A stretch of DNA of 64,000 bases from Molanna angustata (Eukaryota; Arthropoda; Insecta; Trichoptera; Molannidae). The DNA lies in contig OY754972.1 in the NCBI GenBank assembly GCA_963576475.1, positions 12,352,811-12,416,810 of the forward strand, in the 5' to 3' direction. Each line of letters begins with the position of its first letter. Position 1 is the stretch's first letter. Shown piece after piece: positions 1 through 14,696 of this stretch. The translations under genes and the position numbers were made by a program. The notes beneath the pieces were generated by a model. That model worked only from the letters and a program-made list of their open reading frames with translations. It did no database searches and had not been told where the DNA came from.

Positions 1-102
1 AAAATTATAGCAAAAATATCACCTGTAGTTTATACATTAGCGAATGAACAAAATAAGTCTGTAGGGAACTTTCACATTAAGGATCTCTTAAAACCAGATT
101 AA
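1..102 (+). CDS. C-terminal end of a Gypsy-type LTR retrotransposon pol (integrase tail), partial
   Basis: Frame 1 is open from the window edge to a TAA at 100-102, giving 33 residues. The peptide contains KIIAKISPVVYTL near its start and ends FHIKDLLKPD. This matches the usual close of Gypsy/Ty3 polyproteins, where the integrase C-terminal domain carries a 'K(I)xxxxSPVVYxL' strand followed by '(V/F)H(V/I)xxLKPY'. The integrase would join element cDNA to the chromosome. The rest of the gene lies outside the window, so intactness cannot be judged. The call rests on a short motif only; a BEL/Pao tail is a less likely alternative. Confidence 0.55.
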   Translation, partial: KIIAKISPVVYTLANEQNKSVGNFHIKDLLKPD

Positions 103-982
103 TATTAAATTTTTTTGATGTCTGTATCATCAGTATGATACAACGGTATCATATAATTTGTATGTTTTCATTGCCAATACATGACATCCATATCTGCTTA
201 ATGCTATTATCATTCTCAGGATTATAATGTGTCAGATGACCAAATTAATCAAACATTGATAAATGTTTACACTGTAAATATACTGGTTTTTTTTATAATG
301 AGAAATTTCTCGAGGAACATATTGGTACTCTGATGGCATATGTTTAATATGATGGGTTCCTCGACAAATTTAAATTTAATTATATTGTGGGGAATGCTGT
401 GATGGAGTATTTCTTCACAATATTGAGATGTCATATACTTTTGTTTTCATTCAGATGAGTTAGTTCTATTTTTATGTCAAAATTTGTAGAGCTACATTGT
501 ACTTGCTTTTTTATATTAAAATGTTATCCTATATTGTTTAGATGTTGGACTATAAAACTGATATTTTCCAAGGAAAATTGTCTAGTATATGTCATACAGA
601 TTGTGTTGATGGTAAATATGATCCTGAATGAAAACCTAAGTATATCAATTTGATAAAAGCTTATATGTAGAGCTCCTTTTTATTTCATGTAGGTTGCTGT
701 ATAATATGTAATGTTCTTGTTTATAAATACCAATTTCATATTGTAATATGAAATTGATTGTTATATGTCATGGTATAACTTAAAATACTGAAATGCCATT
801 ATATTCTGTTTTTTTTATTTACAATAATAGGAAATTTATTTGATAATTCACTCATTTTTCTACCATATAAGAGTTATATCTATGGTATCACGTGCATGGA
901 ATGCCATGGTCTTCTTCCAGATAACTGTGCCGACCAACTCAGTTATCGTAGACTGCATCTGGAGATTTAGTTTGGTCAACTA

Positions 983-1263
983 GATGTCTGATGTAATCAA
1001 AACGAAGAGACTCTGATCATTGTCTGTCACATGAGATACATGAGCTGACACACTTGGTGTGCGATAGAAGAAATTACAAATTGTTGAACGTTATAAATTT
1101 TCTCAAATCTTATCATTCTGTAGACTATTTTTATATAACCTTGCATGGACTAGTGTCCTTAATCATGACGAAGAGACACTGTTACATGACATACATGAGG
1201 AGACACACTTGCTGTGCAATGGAAAGAGTTACAATGTATTAGACGTTATAAATTTTTATTAAA
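983..1263. repeat. Degenerate direct repeat, two units of about 115-125 bp
   Basis: Units at about 983-1110 and 1150-1263 share the order ATCA..ACGAAGAGAC, ACATGA.ATACATGAG, GACACACTTG.TGTGC, AGAAATTACAA-like and GACGTTATAAATTT-like blocks. The spacing is about 165 bp and divergence is clear. It looks like an old local duplication within the AT-rich stretch. Confidence 0.5.
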
Positions 1264-1549
1264 TTGAGTCATTAGATATTACATTTCTGATGTTCTGTCT
1301 AGCTGATGCTTTTATGTATGACATATTGGGTAATCTATTACCAAACCTGATCTCTAATACCATGATATATAACAACATTTTAGTTAAGATTGAATTCTGT
1401 TATGATCAAAATAGTGTAATGCAAATTCGATACTGGACTTATATCACATTCTTGAAACATTAATTTTAAAATTGCATTATATTATTATTTGTTATGGAGA
1501 AATAAGATGCTGGTATGAAATTTCTTTTGTTTAATATAAAAATGTTTTT

Positions 1550-1922
1550 CATCTGGGATCAAAGTGGATAAATTTTATGCATTTATCTTCCCGATGAATT
1601 TTCTTATCATGGGTAAGGTGTTTATAGGAGGTACTCATGATAACTGATGTTTATAGTTATTGATAATGATTATTAAAATAATGATATTTTACATTTGCTA
1701 TGTCTGACACATAAATCTTTCATAGACAAATTTACATGTTAGCTTTCACATTTCTTGGCTTACAATTAAGACTTACATGTATGATACTGAGCTAAGCTCA
1801 CAATTTGATATGATGACTATGATGCTGTTTTAACTGGGAAAATATTCTGAACTTTAAATTTTCCCTATGATGAAATTTTTTTATCGTGAGTTAAGGTGTT
1901 TATAGGATGGACTCACGATAAC
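1550..1922. repeat. Degenerate direct repeat, two units of about 85-95 bp
   Basis: Units at about 1555-1645 and 1840-1922 share a GATGAA(A)TTTT block, then ATC(A/G)TG(G/A)GTTAAGGTGT-like and TTTATAGGA blocks, and then an ACTCA(T/C)GATAACTG block. Together with the pair at 983-1263 this shows the stretch grew by local duplication. Confidence 0.5.
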
Positions 1923-2984
1923 TGTATCACGCTTGAAGATACATGGTATCTGAGTGATTCTGTTTCAACATGAGAGCCTCTTCCGCAGATTCTAGCTCAC
2001 AATGAGAATTAGCACAAATGATAGCTAATCCAAGCTCACAATATGGAGACAAGATGAAAAGCTAAGATGGGGTTTCCTTAGTTTTCCATCGATAAAAAAA
2101 AAAATAATGAACGCTTCTCGGGAGTGTCATTGAAGGGGTTAAATAATCAAACGTGAGTGGACTGAAAACGTTCACCACTAGATCTGTAAATAGTGTATTA
2201 TAATTGTTATTACGTCTGTTTTATGAACAGAGGGGTTCATTTAAATGAATAGTAATCTTGACAGCAAGTATGTCAAAATTTGGAATTTTTATTTAATATG
2301 AAAATTTTCTGTTTCAGCTAGTTTAAGAATTTTATATATTTTTATGGTAGATAATTTTTGTTATTTTTTATTATGTAACTGTTCCAGATCTGCCACCAGT
2401 TATTTAAATGACAAGGATATGTCGTTATCAGCGACATAGACTTATGTCATTTGAACTCTAACATTTTCCTTATCCTTAAATTGTAGGTGTTTTTCCTCGC
2501 GGGATTCGGTTGAGTTGGAGAACATGGGACTTATGCCAGTTATATTTACTAATTTCTGTTTTTCAAATTTACTATCAAAACACTTTTTTTCTTTTTTTTT
2601 GTTAACAGAGGAGGTATGTGACGTTATTTTGTATTTACACGTCACTATTTAATAATTTTAATTTAATGTTTATAAAAATGTCTTAAACGAACGCACTTCG
2701 CAATATTGGCAATATTTCTAAAAAAGTTGTAAGGCGAACACAGCCGTGAACGGATTAGCTAGGCGGGTCGAAATATCTATGCCTTCCTTTTTCAACGCTG
2801 ACAGCCGACACGATGTGTCACATGGCGTCAAAATGCGTGAGACCCTGCAAAGACGGGAAATTTAAGTTTAAAGGAGGCTGGGTAAGTTCTCTATCTAATT
2901 TCATCGATCCTCGTCTATATAAAATATCTGGCATGAGTCACGTTCGCTAATTTAACTGAATTCTTGCAGGAAATATAACCGCCT

Positions 2985-3065
2985 CCTTTGCCTTTGACCT
3001 TTGCCTTTGTCCTTTGTCTTTGACCTTTGTCTTTTGTTCCTTGCTTCTTTGCTTTCTTCTTTACT
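2985..3065. repeat. Pyrimidine-rich CTTTG(A/C)C-type short tandem repeat
   Basis: Repeated CCTTTGCCTTTGACC-like words run for about 60 bp and then fade into TTGCTTCTTTGCTTTC. All purines lie on the minus strand. Similar CCTTTGCCTTTA words occur inside the 115-bp tandem array at 31.8-32.2 kb, but no wider homology was seen. Confidence 0.6.
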
Positions 3066-3880
3066 TTATCTTGTTTGTTCATGCTGTCTTTTCATCATTC
3101 TTCAACATTGGTGTACTTTACCATGTACACCATGGATGACTGAAAATGAATAATTTTAAATATCATGGTTGGTGCATGCTCATATTTGCACATCATGACT
3201 TGATAATGACTAAAACACCTGTAAATGGCACTTCAAATCGACGTAAATACTACGATGGTAGTTCTCATCACAAAAATTGTATCTGCTGATCATCTTCAAG
3301 AAGATGGAAATTCCTAAAACTGTTTCATTGCTTGGTTATTATAAAGAGAAAACATATGAAATACTGATATCATTTGAAAATTTAGTTGAATCTGTTTAAT
3401 TATGTCATGTCTGATATTTCTTTTTATTATACACCACATGGTCTAGAAAAACATTTAAAAACTTGTAAATTGTAATTTAAGAATTAAATTATTTTATTAA
3501 AATGTCAAATATTTAGCTTAGTTCAGGTAACGTAGATAACTGTATCATATTTAACACTCCTTGCCAACCATGATATGAATAAATTGTAATTTCTTTTGTA
3601 TTGGTGCGTTTCTTTCATCACTTGGTCTTCCCTACAATCACATCTGACTCAGCTTTTCATGTTTTAATTACTGTTTCATTGAACAGAAAATTCTTATTTG
3701 ATACTTAAATATATTCTTTTTTTTTGTCTTACTCAATAAACAACACGCCCTGAGATACTGAGATATTTGCATTATTTTAAATGAGTCTCATTGCAATATC
3801 GCTGACTGCTGGTGGTAAGGTTTTATGGTGAGTATAATTTTAGCCTCTCTTTTTCTTTTCTCATAAACCACCATACCTTG

Positions 3881-4221
<341 letters not shown>

Positions 4222-4313
4222 AGGCCGGAAGCCTTTATAATATCCCCATATCAACCCGCAATTGGACAGCGTGATATGGAACCACTAATGTTGGTCGTCC
4301 AAATACCCCCCAA

Positions 4314-7300
4314 ATGATGAATAAGACACAAAAAAGAAAAACCCCTTCCGGTCGCCAACCAGAAATCGATCACTGCAGCGACCGTCAAAGGAAGGCGACG
4401 ATTCGGACACGGAAGAATAATAAAGGCTGCAAAGAAAAACCGACCATAGCAGGAAATAAGGAAAAAGAACAAGCTGATCAACCACAAAAACTGTTTCTGG
4501 CTACATTCAATTCCAGAACTCTAAGAACAGAAGATAGACTTCTTGAATTAGAAGAAGAACTCAGTAAGATAAAATGGAGTATTCTGGGATTATCAGAGGT
4601 TAAACGTAGAGGAGAAGAATACATTAAATTAAAATCAGGACATGCACTATACTACAGAGGCAAAACAGACGAAACAACTGGCGGAGTAGGATTCCTAATC
4701 AACAAGAATATTGAAAGAAGAGTAACTTGTGTTAAATCTATCTCAGACAGAGTTATATATTTGATAATCAAATTAAATACAAAATACTCTATCAAAATTA
4801 TTCAAGTATATGCCCCAACCTCATCGTGTACAGAAGAAGAGATCGAAGAATTTTATGACGATATTGATAAGAGCTTAGCTATTAACAAAACGCATTTTTG
4901 CTGCTTAATTGGAGACTTTAACGCTAAACTGGGTACCAAGGAATCAACGTCAGAAGATAATATAGGACAATATGGACTGGGAATAAGAAATGAAAGAGGA
5001 AAACTACTCATGGACTTCCTAAAGGAAAACAACCTTTTTGCTATGAACACCTTTTTTAGAAAAAAGGCACAAAATAAATGGACATGGAGGAGCCCAGACA
5101 ACAGAACTAAAAATGAAATTGACTACATCCACTGTACACATAAATGTATAGTGAAAGATGTTACAGTTTTAAATAAATTTGCGGTAGATAGTGATCACAG
5201 ATTGGTTAGAGCTACTATAACTGTAAACACCAAACTGGAGAGGCTAAAACTCATTAAAAAACCCAAAACAAACATATCACAAATTCTTCTAAATAAAATT
5301 CCAGAATACCAATCAACAATATCATCGGAACTCACGAAAAAACCATTACCAAACACTTGTACCTCTGCAGAGATAAATCAGTTTATTCATGATACAGTCA
5401 ATAATGCCTTAAAGCAAATTATCCCCTCTAACAGAACTAAACAAGATAAACTTACTACTAACACTAAAGACCTAATGAATAAGAGAAATCGAATGAGAGA
5501 GAAGAAAGAATGGAACACACCAGAGTACAAGGCACTAAACAAACAGGTTCGCAAAGCTATCAGGAAAGACAATGCAAGGTACAAAGAAACAATAGTCAAC
5601 CAAATTATCTCCGAAAACGGAGGAACAAAAATTTTGCAAAAGAAATTATCAAATGGCAAAAAACAAATCTTAACTTTGTACAAAGAAGATGGCACCGAGA
5701 GCAATAACAAAGACGAAATATTAGATATAGCAAAAAAATTCTATGAATCATTGTACAGCTCACGAGTAAAACCTACACATGATAAAACCATAGAAAATAA
5801 TCGCAGAATAATTAATGTCGGCTCAGAGGACATTCCTGACATATCTATGGAAGAAATGAAGCATGCTATTAAACAGATGAAAAACTCAAAAGCCCCTGGT
5901 CCTGATAATATTATAATAGAGACCATTAAGTATGGAGGAGATGCACTTCAGAGAGTGGTACTGCAACTTCTAAATAGATGTCTGGAAGAATGTAATATAC
6001 CAGAGGAATGGAACAATGCGAATATTACATTATTACATAAAAAAGGAAATCAAAAACGCCTCGAGAACTATAGACCCATCAGCTTATTATCACACCTATA
6101 TAAACTATTTACAAAAATCCTCACCAGCAGACTTTCAAACAAACTAGATTCATACCAACCAGTAGAACAGGCAGGATTCAGAAAAGGCTTCGGAACAAAT
6201 GACCATCTACAAACTCTAAAGAATGTAATCCAGAAATATAATGAGTATAATATCCCCATAGCATTGGCATTTATAGATTTTGAAAAAGCCTTTGACTCAG
6301 TCGAGACATGGGCGGTGATGAAGGGTCTAGATAATTGCAGAATTGACTATAGATATTCCCAAATTTTGAATAATATTTATGAGAAGGCCACATCCAATAT
6401 ACAACTTCATGAACCATCCAAGAAATTTTACATTAGAAGAGGTGTCCGACAGGGTGACACTATTTCTCCCAAACTATTTACATTGGCCCTCGAAGATGTC
6501 TTCAAAACTCTGGATTGGTCTAAGAAAGGTATAAATATAAACGGCGAGTATCTCAGCAATCTACGGTTCGCAGATGATATTGTCATATTTGCCAAGGATG
6601 AGGAGGAATTGAAAACTATGCTGACAGAAATAAATTCAGCCTGTGTGAACATTGGATTGAAGATGAACATCTCCAAGACCAAAATGATGAGTAACGCAGA
6701 AGAGTCCTTCCCCATCATAATAGATGGAGTGCAAATTGAAAGAGTAGACAGATACATATATCTAGGCCATACCGTGATGCTTGCCAAAGAAAATCAAGAG
6801 GCAGAAATAGAGAGAAGACGTGGCCTTGCCTGGGCAGCTTTTGGAAAATTATCATACATTCTGAAATCCCGTAAATACTCCCATTATTTGAAAAAGAAGC
6901 TATTTGATGCATGTATTCTCCCAGTGCTTACTTATGGAATGGAAACATCGGTCCTAACAAAAAGAATAATGCACAAGCTGTTAGTGACACAGAGAGCTAT
7001 GGAGAGAAAGTTGCTGGATATTTCAATAAGGGACAGAATTCAGAATGTCATGATAAGACAAAGAACCAAAGTAGCCGATGTAGCCGAAAGGGTCGCTGGC
7101 CTTAAGTGGAGCTGGGCTGGGCATATTGCCAGATGCCAGGATTCACGATGGACCAAAAAGATCTTAGAATGGCGACCGAGAACAAGCCGAAGAGGTGTTG
7201 GCAGACCCCAGGCAAGGTGGTCTGATGACATCAAGAAATGTGCCGGAGGGAGATGGATGCAGTGTGCCCAAGACAGGGAGTTGTGGAGGATCAAAGGGGA

Positions 7301-7334
7301 GGCCTATGTCCAAGAATGGATGAAAACTGGCTGA
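4314..7334 (+). CDS. RTE endonuclease/reverse transcriptase, 1006 aa, intact
   Basis: The protein nicks target DNA and primes reverse transcription from the nick. An APE-type endonuclease occupies residues 61-302: Asn66 in FNSRTL, Glu95 in LSEVKR, GDFN at 200-203, EIDY at 268-271 and SDH at 293-295. The reverse transcriptase follows: NYRPISLL at 585-592, [11 protein letters not shown] at 653-663 with Asp655 (motif A), [12 protein letters not shown] at 708-719 (motif B) and FADD at 752-755 with the two catalytic Asp (motif C). YIYLGH lies at 814-819. The C-terminal domain contains [11 protein letters not shown] and [10 protein letters not shown], the usual RTE ending. The first of two adjacent ATGs was taken as start; the roughly 60 basic residues before the endonuclease are compatible with this. 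All catalytic residues I checked are present. Confidence 0.92.
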   Translation: MMNKTQKRKTPSGRQPEIDHCSDRQRKATIRTRKNNKGCKEKPTIAGNKEKEQADQPQKLFLATFNSRTLRTEDRLLELEEELSKIKWSILGLSEVKRRGEEYIKLKSGHALYYRGKTDETTGGVGFLINKNIERRVTCVKSISDRVIYLIIKLNTKYSIKIIQVYAPTSSCTEEEIEEFYDDIDKSLAINKTHFCCLIGDFNAKLGTKESTSEDNIGQYGLGIRNERGKLLMDFLKENNLFAMNTFFRKKAQNKWTWRSPDNRTKNEIDYIHCTHKCIVKDVTVLNKFAVDSDHRLVRATITVNTKLERLKLIKKPKTNISQILLNKIPEYQSTISSELTKKPLPNTCTSAEINQFIHDTVNNALKQIIPSNRTKQDKLTTNTKDLMNKRNRMREKKEWNTPEYKALNKQVRKAIRKDNARYKETIVNQIISENGGTKILQKKLSNGKKQILTLYKEDGTESNNKDEILDIAKKFYESLYSSRVKPTHDKTIENNRRIINVGSEDIPDISMEEMKHAIKQMKNSKAPGPDNIIIETIKYGGDALQRVVLQLLNRCLEECNIPEEWNNANITLLHKKGNQKRLENYRPISLLSHLYKLFTKILTSRLSNKLDSYQPVEQAGFRKGFGTNDHLQTLKNVIQKYNEYNIPIALAFIDFEKAFDSVETWAVMKGLDNCRIDYRYSQILNNIYEKATSNIQLHEPSKKFYIRRGVRQGDTISPKLFTLALEDVFKTLDWSKKGININGEYLSNLRFADDIVIFAKDEEELKTMLTEINSACVNIGLKMNISKTKMMSNAEESFPIIIDGVQIERVDRYIYLGHTVMLAKENQEAEIERRRGLAWAAFGKLSYILKSRKYSHYLKKKLFDACILPVLTYGMETSVLTKRIMHKLLVTQRAMERKLLDISIRDRIQNVMIRQRTKVADVAERVAGLKWSWAGHIARCQDSRWTKKILEWRPRTSRRGVGRPQARWSDDIKKCAGGRWMQCAQDRELWRIKGEAYVQEWMKTG

Positions 7335-7349
7335 AGAAGAAGAAGAAGA

Positions 7350-7508
<159 letters not shown>

Positions 7509-7534
7509 AAATCTAAGGTTTTCGCGAGTACAAA

Positions 7535-8416
<882 letters not shown>

Positions 8417-8443
8417 TGTAAAAAAGATTTTGTAAATTATAAT

Positions 8444-8464
8444 AAATAAATAAATAAATAAATA
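8444..8464. repeat. (TAAA)n short repeat
   Basis: About five TAAA units stand between the end of the (TA)n region and a Helentron-like relic. Runs like this are common as 3' tails of LINEs and SINEs, but no parent element is visible on its left. Confidence 0.7.
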
Positions 8465-8466
8465 TA

Positions 8467-8599
8467 GACCCTGCATTCAAAGTTGGAAAAACCGTAAAAA
8501 ATATAGACCCTGCATACAAATCTCGTGTATCTTGGCTTTATACTTTGTCGATATGTTAAGAGAATAAAATTCTCTTGAACAAATCGACAGTTGGTTGGA
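8467..8599 (-). mobile_element. Relic of the 5' end of a Helentron-like element, inverted
   Basis: Read on the minus strand from 8599, it begins TCCAACCAACTGTCGATTTG. It continues through TTCTCTTAACATATCGACAA, CGAGA.TTGTATG.A and TTTTTCCAACTTTGAA, in the same order as the first 130 bp of the units at 14.7-19.0 kb. It is clearly diverged and carries a small internal duplication of an ATAGACCCTGCAT word. It shows that the family was active here more than once and in both orientations. Confidence 0.7.
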
Positions 8600-10015
8600 C
8601 AATAATGGGCATTCGCGTATCCATTGCACCTTTAAAGAAACAGTAATTTTTTTTTCTTTGTCAGTTCTTTCTAGCAACACTAATTGAACTGACGGAAAAA
8701 GAGGAAAAAAATAAATAAATAAATAAACAAAAAAAAAAAAAAAAGTTAAACCCCTTAACCAGATATTATATAAACACCAACCACCTCTTGTTTTTTCACA
8801 CTTTGAAAATGGTCACTGGATGACCGAAACTAGTCAGTGTCATTAAATTAGTAGAACTGAAAACTTTGGTTTTATTTTACCATTCCAAATTTATTTATTA
8901 TTAGAAACAGTAATGTTATTTCCTTTAGAAGAGATCCCAAAGCACACTTTTGCAAAACAGAAGTTGAGAATATTTTTGTGAGCTTTATATGAGATAATCA
9001 TGAAAAAGACGTGATTGTGATTAGTATTAAGATTAATATTTCACTATATTCATTCTACATATAATTTATATCTTTGAATTTAATTGTAGGTACTTATACT
9101 AAAAAACCGTAAAAAAAATCAATTTACCACATCTTTAAACACACAGAACGAGGGACACAACCCTTACAAACATAAGTAACTAAAGTCTTTCCCCATAAAT
9201 ATATATAAAACAAACAAAAAATAATTCAAAGTAACATTCTCACAATAAAAAGGAGATTCAATAAATTTAAAAATATTAACATCCATCAAAATATTTGCAA
9301 TTGTATTTTTTTGCGGAAAGAGATCTTATACAATATTACGTACAATGAATTTTCATCGCTTGCATTCAAAGCAGCGTGGATAACACGCATATAACCAACG
9401 CCTTTTTGTTGATACACAAAACACAAAAAATAATGGAAGAGATAGTAATTTATTTGCCGTGTAATCGTAATTCAATGAGAGACGGTAGCGAGACATCTCC
9501 GGTCTCGTATCCGGTTCCAGAGAACCAAAAGAAAAACTAGCTTTGAATAATAATTCCGAAAATGTATTTAACACAGCGTAAAATATCCAGCTACAGTGGC
9601 CAACTCCAGATCCATTTGTTATCTCGGATATATCGACCAGAGGCGGAGAAAAAAGCGAATCAATGTTATCTAGGTGAGATTTTCAGCTTTTGTTGGACGA
9701 AGCGATCAGATTTATAAAATTTGAATACCTTCGCGCTTCTTATCGCTATAACGAAAAAGACCTTCAACCGCAAATGGATTTTAGATTTAGTTTCATCAAC
9801 ATACAATATTTAAAAAAACATTTGGTGAGTAAAAAATAGGTTGATTTGAACTAAGGTAGGTACCATACTATAAATATGTTCTTTCGATATTATAAAACGA
9901 TTGGATTGGAAGGCAGGAAAAGTATGAAAACAGAATAAATGCCTCAGAAAAGAGGCCACTTAGAAGCATATGCAATAATACTATGACAGAATTTTAAAGG
10001 TACTGCCACAAGACT
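8600..10015. other. AT-rich stretch without a recognisable gene
   Basis: No supported coding region was found. An A-rich run with TAAA units lies at about 8705-8745. At 8825-8830 there is a CGAAAC word in the setting GGATGACCGAAAC, similar to words in the foldback elements of this window. The ORF of 73 codons at 9353-9574 has no recognisable family. Confidence 0.5.
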
Positions 10016-10019
10016 AGCT

Positions 10020-10276
10020 CAGAAGAACTAGCATCGCTGGTCCCTCTTTCACACATTCACAATAGAGTCACTCGTTTTACTCAATCTCAACAACAGTTCA
10101 CAGTATACCTTCAATATACACGAACCAGTCGCTTCTCGAACTTTTTTTACTAACACAGCAGCGTGGCTGTGGAACTATTTTCCAAATTCTGTGTTTCCAC
10201 ATGCCGACGAACCGGGTCTCTTTAAAACCCGAATTAATATTTTCCTGAGCAGATTAAAAATCCTCCCCAACGCTTC
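10020..10276 (+). pseudogene. C-terminal fragment of a non-LTR retrotransposon reverse transcriptase, frameshifted
   Basis: One frame reads EELASLVPLSHIHNRVTRF and then a TVYLQYTRTSRFSNFFY segment. After a frameshift near 10148 another frame reads NTAAWLWNYFPNSVF and ends in FKTRINIFLSRL before a stop. This is the usual LINE C-terminus pattern 'TxRFxxxFxxxxxxLWNxLPxxVF...FKxRxxxFL'. An A-rich tail with AATAATAAT follows to about 10378. The element is 5' truncated and dead. I could not assign the clade with confidence. Confidence 0.65.
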
Positions 10277-10329
10277 GTAGTGCGCTTCTCTTCGGAAGAG
10301 TAAAATGAATCTAAATCCAAATAGCTGGT

Positions 10330-11206
<877 letters not shown>

Positions 11207-11219
11207 AACTAATAAAAAG

Positions 11220-11380
11220 AACCGTTTTGGCATGTGAATTTTGCCCTAAACCACTATATTTTGAGTCACTATAGTTGAGACTCAACTAGCCGGTCGATTG
11301 CAGGACAGCACTGCCGAAACATGTCGCATAGTGACTCAAAATAAAGTGGTTTAGGGCAAAATTCACATGCCAAAACGGTT
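11220..11380. mobile_element. Foldback element with 53-bp inverted arms
   Basis: The left arm 11220-11272 and right arm 11328-11380 are near-identical inverted copies; their outer ends read AACCGTTTTGGCATGTG and its reverse. The loop of about 55 bp contains CTGCCGAAACATGTCGC (CGAAAC at about 11315-11320). Together with the neighbouring (TA)n run it repeats the layout seen at 7.5-8.4 kb, although the arm sequences are unrelated. No ORF is present. Confidence 0.65.
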
Positions 11381-13330
11381 GATATGAACAACCACAAAAT
11401 ATCCGCCGAGTATTTAAACTAGAATAAAAAGAATATTGACTATTTTCATTACAACTGGATTCTGGTTCGAATCCAATCACAGTCGATTTCGATCGGTTGT
11501 AAAATTATGTATATATGAGGCAAAATACTCAAATTATATTATATTCTTTTTAAAACTATTTTTTTTACATATATATACGATAGGCATTCTACCGTTTAGA
11601 TTACTATGTTTTGAAAAAAATAAATGTAGGTAAGTATGTATTAAATGGTAGGTATTGATAATCATAACAAATTCAACATATAAAAATATAATATCAATTA
11701 CTACCTTTTAACTGAATACACTGTCTAGTTTAAAAAAATCGTTCAATAACCAGCGTTTTTAATGCGTAGAAGCAATAATCATATGAGAAATAATGTCTAA
11801 TATAATATTATGATGTTATTCTTTGTTGGAAATCAATCCTAGACGCAGCGCGCCGGCACAGAATTCAAACGACTTACCATTTTGCAATGGTGGTCGATTC
11901 TATAAGAAGTAAAAAAGTATGTGAAATTCACTACTTTCATAAGTATTAAAGATCCTTTTACGTCTTAAAAATATCGTTTTAATATATGGTGTCTTCCAAG
12001 TATTGTTAAGACTCATCTTCAAACCCCTAATCATTGCACTTTAACATATGAAAAAAAAAACTACAATATCATAACAACCTTTGTACGAAGATTCAAAAGA
12101 TTTTTACTATTCAGGTGTTAATATAGATGATGTTATCATTGTACTCTGCTGTAGGTAAATTGTATGTACACTAAGAAATTTAATACTGTTGATGATAGCT
12201 ACCATTATTACCTGCAAGGAATTGAAGATAATGAAGATACCATCTGCTTCCAGTTCATGACTTTGCAAAAGTACACAATACTTTGATGACATTCCAACTT
12301 GCATGTAACGACTCTATTACGCCTCATCCACCGTGAAACCGTCAAAAGATTACAAAGGTGGGTACCTTATGCATTTTTTTTAGATTCAGTTAGGGTTAAA
12401 TTGTTGGACAAAATTGAGAAAACCATGACGACTTCATAATTGTGACAAGAATACATGAAGTGCAAGTAAAAAAATCCTTCGTATTCATTTTATACCTGTT
12501 TTAAATGAGCCAATTTAACCAAAGGTAAAAACGGAATTCGTACACAAATGTAGAAAACACCTAGAAAATTATACCGCGTGATAACTGAAACAACTATGTA
12601 CAGTTAAAATACATTTATTAACATTGCCAACTGACAATTTCTTCCAACTAGCCAGTGTTTCAAGTCCAGAAAAGCAATAATCTAATCCATTAGGGCTATT
12701 AATGATACGATCTGAAAACGTTTTTATCGTGTCTAAATCTTACAAACGCATAAATCAGTACTCGATCGTTATCTGATATTAATGTTTATCAACTTCATAA
12801 GCAGTCCAGGACTAGACAAACGACAATCTACTATGTCATTTTTGTTAGTAATGCAAAATTACTAAATAACTGTAATTTTTGCTGAAACAATTCCGATTTG
12901 GATAACCTGCAGGGCAAGTTCCATTTCAAGGTAACCCATGTCGCGGTAGTAACCCATGTAGCAAGAGACAATTATAGACAATTTTAAATATCCAATATCT
13001 AAACCGAGGGTTTTCATTCCATCCTTTGACCAGATTTTCTCCCTGGTAATCTGTAATGGTAATTTTAGGGATTTTGTAGGATTAACGTTTGTTTTTGCCG
13101 ATTCCCCGAGTAGGTCAAGTCAAGGGAACCACCGCCATCGTTTGTCACACATGTGTGACTTTAATATTGTTACGAGTATGTAAAACCTGTCACGTGTTGA
13201 AAGCTCAAAAGACATTTATGGAATCTCCACGAGATTGGAAAATACGGCCACACGATTAATTTCAACTGTAAATAAAACCGATATCATTATTTATTTCGTT
13301 CACGATCCGCTGTCGACAATTAAAAGCTGT
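11381..13330. other. AT-rich stretch without a recognisable gene
   Basis: Only short, featureless ORFs are present. No element ends, SINE boxes or inverted arms were noticed. Base composition becomes somewhat less AT-biased at about 12.9-13.35 kb, just before the candidate promoter. Confidence 0.45.
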
Positions 13331-13334
13331 TAAG

Positions 13335-13403
13335 TATATAAATTCCATACTCCCATGAGTGTACAGTTTCACTCAACCGTGGACCGACAAAGAACACAAC
13401 CAG
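13335..13403 (+). promoter_or_regulatory. Candidate core promoter with first exon and splice donor
   Basis: TATATAAA at 13335-13342 is followed 30 bases later by an initiator-like ACAGTT with A at 13365. The bases from 13365 to 13403 end in CAG and are followed by GTATTT, a good insect splice donor, so a 39-nt untranslated first exon is possible. Spacing of TATA to initiator is textbook. Insect cuticle and secreted-protein genes often have such a short first exon. I found no second exon, and the repeat cluster from 14.7 kb would lie inside the first intron. Chance occurrence cannot be excluded. Confidence 0.35.
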
Positions 13404-13409
13404 GTATTT

Positions 13410-14696
13410 ATTAAATAACCCGAATCTTTCCTTTTATGACAACAACTCACGAGCAGGGAAATATAAAATTATATATTCTGTAAAAAAAACTTCAAAACTG
13501 TAGTACCTTTTTTATTAATAGCTGTCTCCCCCTATCTTTCCTAGTACTTTGATTTAATCAGCGGTCTTATTTTAGAGTTTTTTTATGTACTATTAAATCA
13601 ATTATACATTATTTGTAATTTTTTATATCAATATTAATTATGAATAATGCATGGAGTTTTCATTGGTCCACTAATAAAGCAATGTACATTGTCTGTTTTA
13701 TAAATTGTGTAGACTGTATAACTCTCTATCAACCAATATAAATCAAAATAAAATGATAATTTAGTATTATTATTTTTTTTTTCATCACACTGAATAAAAA
13801 ATTATGACAACCTAAATGGCTACCTGCGTTTTTAGCCAAACCTTTGAAATCAGTAATAAAAGTTAATCTGTTAGTTAGTTTCGTTATTGTGTACTTTTTA
13901 CAAAATACTAAATTGTTCAATTTTATCAATACATCGAAATAATCTAGCTGGAAACAGTTGTAGCATACATTGACATCGGGGATATAATTCTAAAATTAAA
14001 TTCTGGAAGTTTCAGTGCGCTAACTGGCCGAGAAGTAAGTTAGAAATAGATTTCAGTATCTACTTGATCTAATTTTAAATTATAACCAAGCAATATAAAA
14101 AAATTAACTTTGGCTAGCCTCTGTACTTGCCTATTAGCGCTATGGAAGCAATTTATTTTATTTAAATTTATTTAACTTACATACATTGTATACAGACTAT
14201 CTATAAAGGATAAATGTATAATATAAGTTCATTGTTAGTTTCACATCAGTTCTCCAGTGTTGTATAATAAGGCAAGTGCAACAATATAATTATATAATTA
14301 GCAAAAATTAATTATAAAAAAAGTAATTATAAAAAAAGTAATTATAAAAAAAAATTATAGTCGCTCATTAATTAGCGTGGATAAATACTAAGTATCCACA
14401 TACAATATTGTTTTCCGTACTTTTACGGGAATGTGTACATCGTTGGGGGGGCTGATTTAAGGAAAAACTACTTAAAACTATTTGTTCGTACATCTTACAA
14501 AAATCTGCGTGAGGTTAGTTTTGTTGAGGTAAAAGGTAGGTTTATTTAAATGAAATTTGGACAGCCAACATGAGTAAAAAAAAAAATCTTCAGTGACAAT
14601 TATTATAAAAATGAAGATTTAAACAAAATATCAAATAAATTACTAAGCATTTTTAGTTAATATTCTGTATTAACTTTAGTAAATACCTACTAATTA
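13410..14696. other. AT-rich stretch without a recognisable gene
   Basis: No supported coding sequence was found apart from the small A-rich repeat at 14308-14358. If the promoter at 13335 is real, this is intron. Confidence 0.45.
14308..14358. repeat. Short tandem repeat, unit AATTATAAAAAAAGT-like, three copies
   Basis: Three copies of a unit of about 15-17 bp with AATTATAAAAAAA in each. This is probably slippage in AT-rich DNA. Confidence 0.7.

Larger units (their letters stand above)
103..3780. other. AT-rich stretch without a recognisable gene; possibly the 3' part of the LTR element
   Basis: No ORF above about 67 codons looks real here. The stretch follows directly on the Gypsy-type pol end, so it may hold the 3' untranslated region and a 3' LTR, but I could not fix LTR borders. 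A purine-rich stretch near 2085-2125 followed by TGTCATTG at about 2127 would suit a polypurine tract and LTR start. TATATAAA occurs at 2917-2924 and AATAAA near 3735. A second LTR copy would be needed to prove this, and it is not in the window. Confidence 0.35.

Noticed and set aside
4251..7294. Several minus-strand ORFs of 60-119 codons under the RTE gene
   Set aside because: They are shadows of the long plus-strand coding frame.
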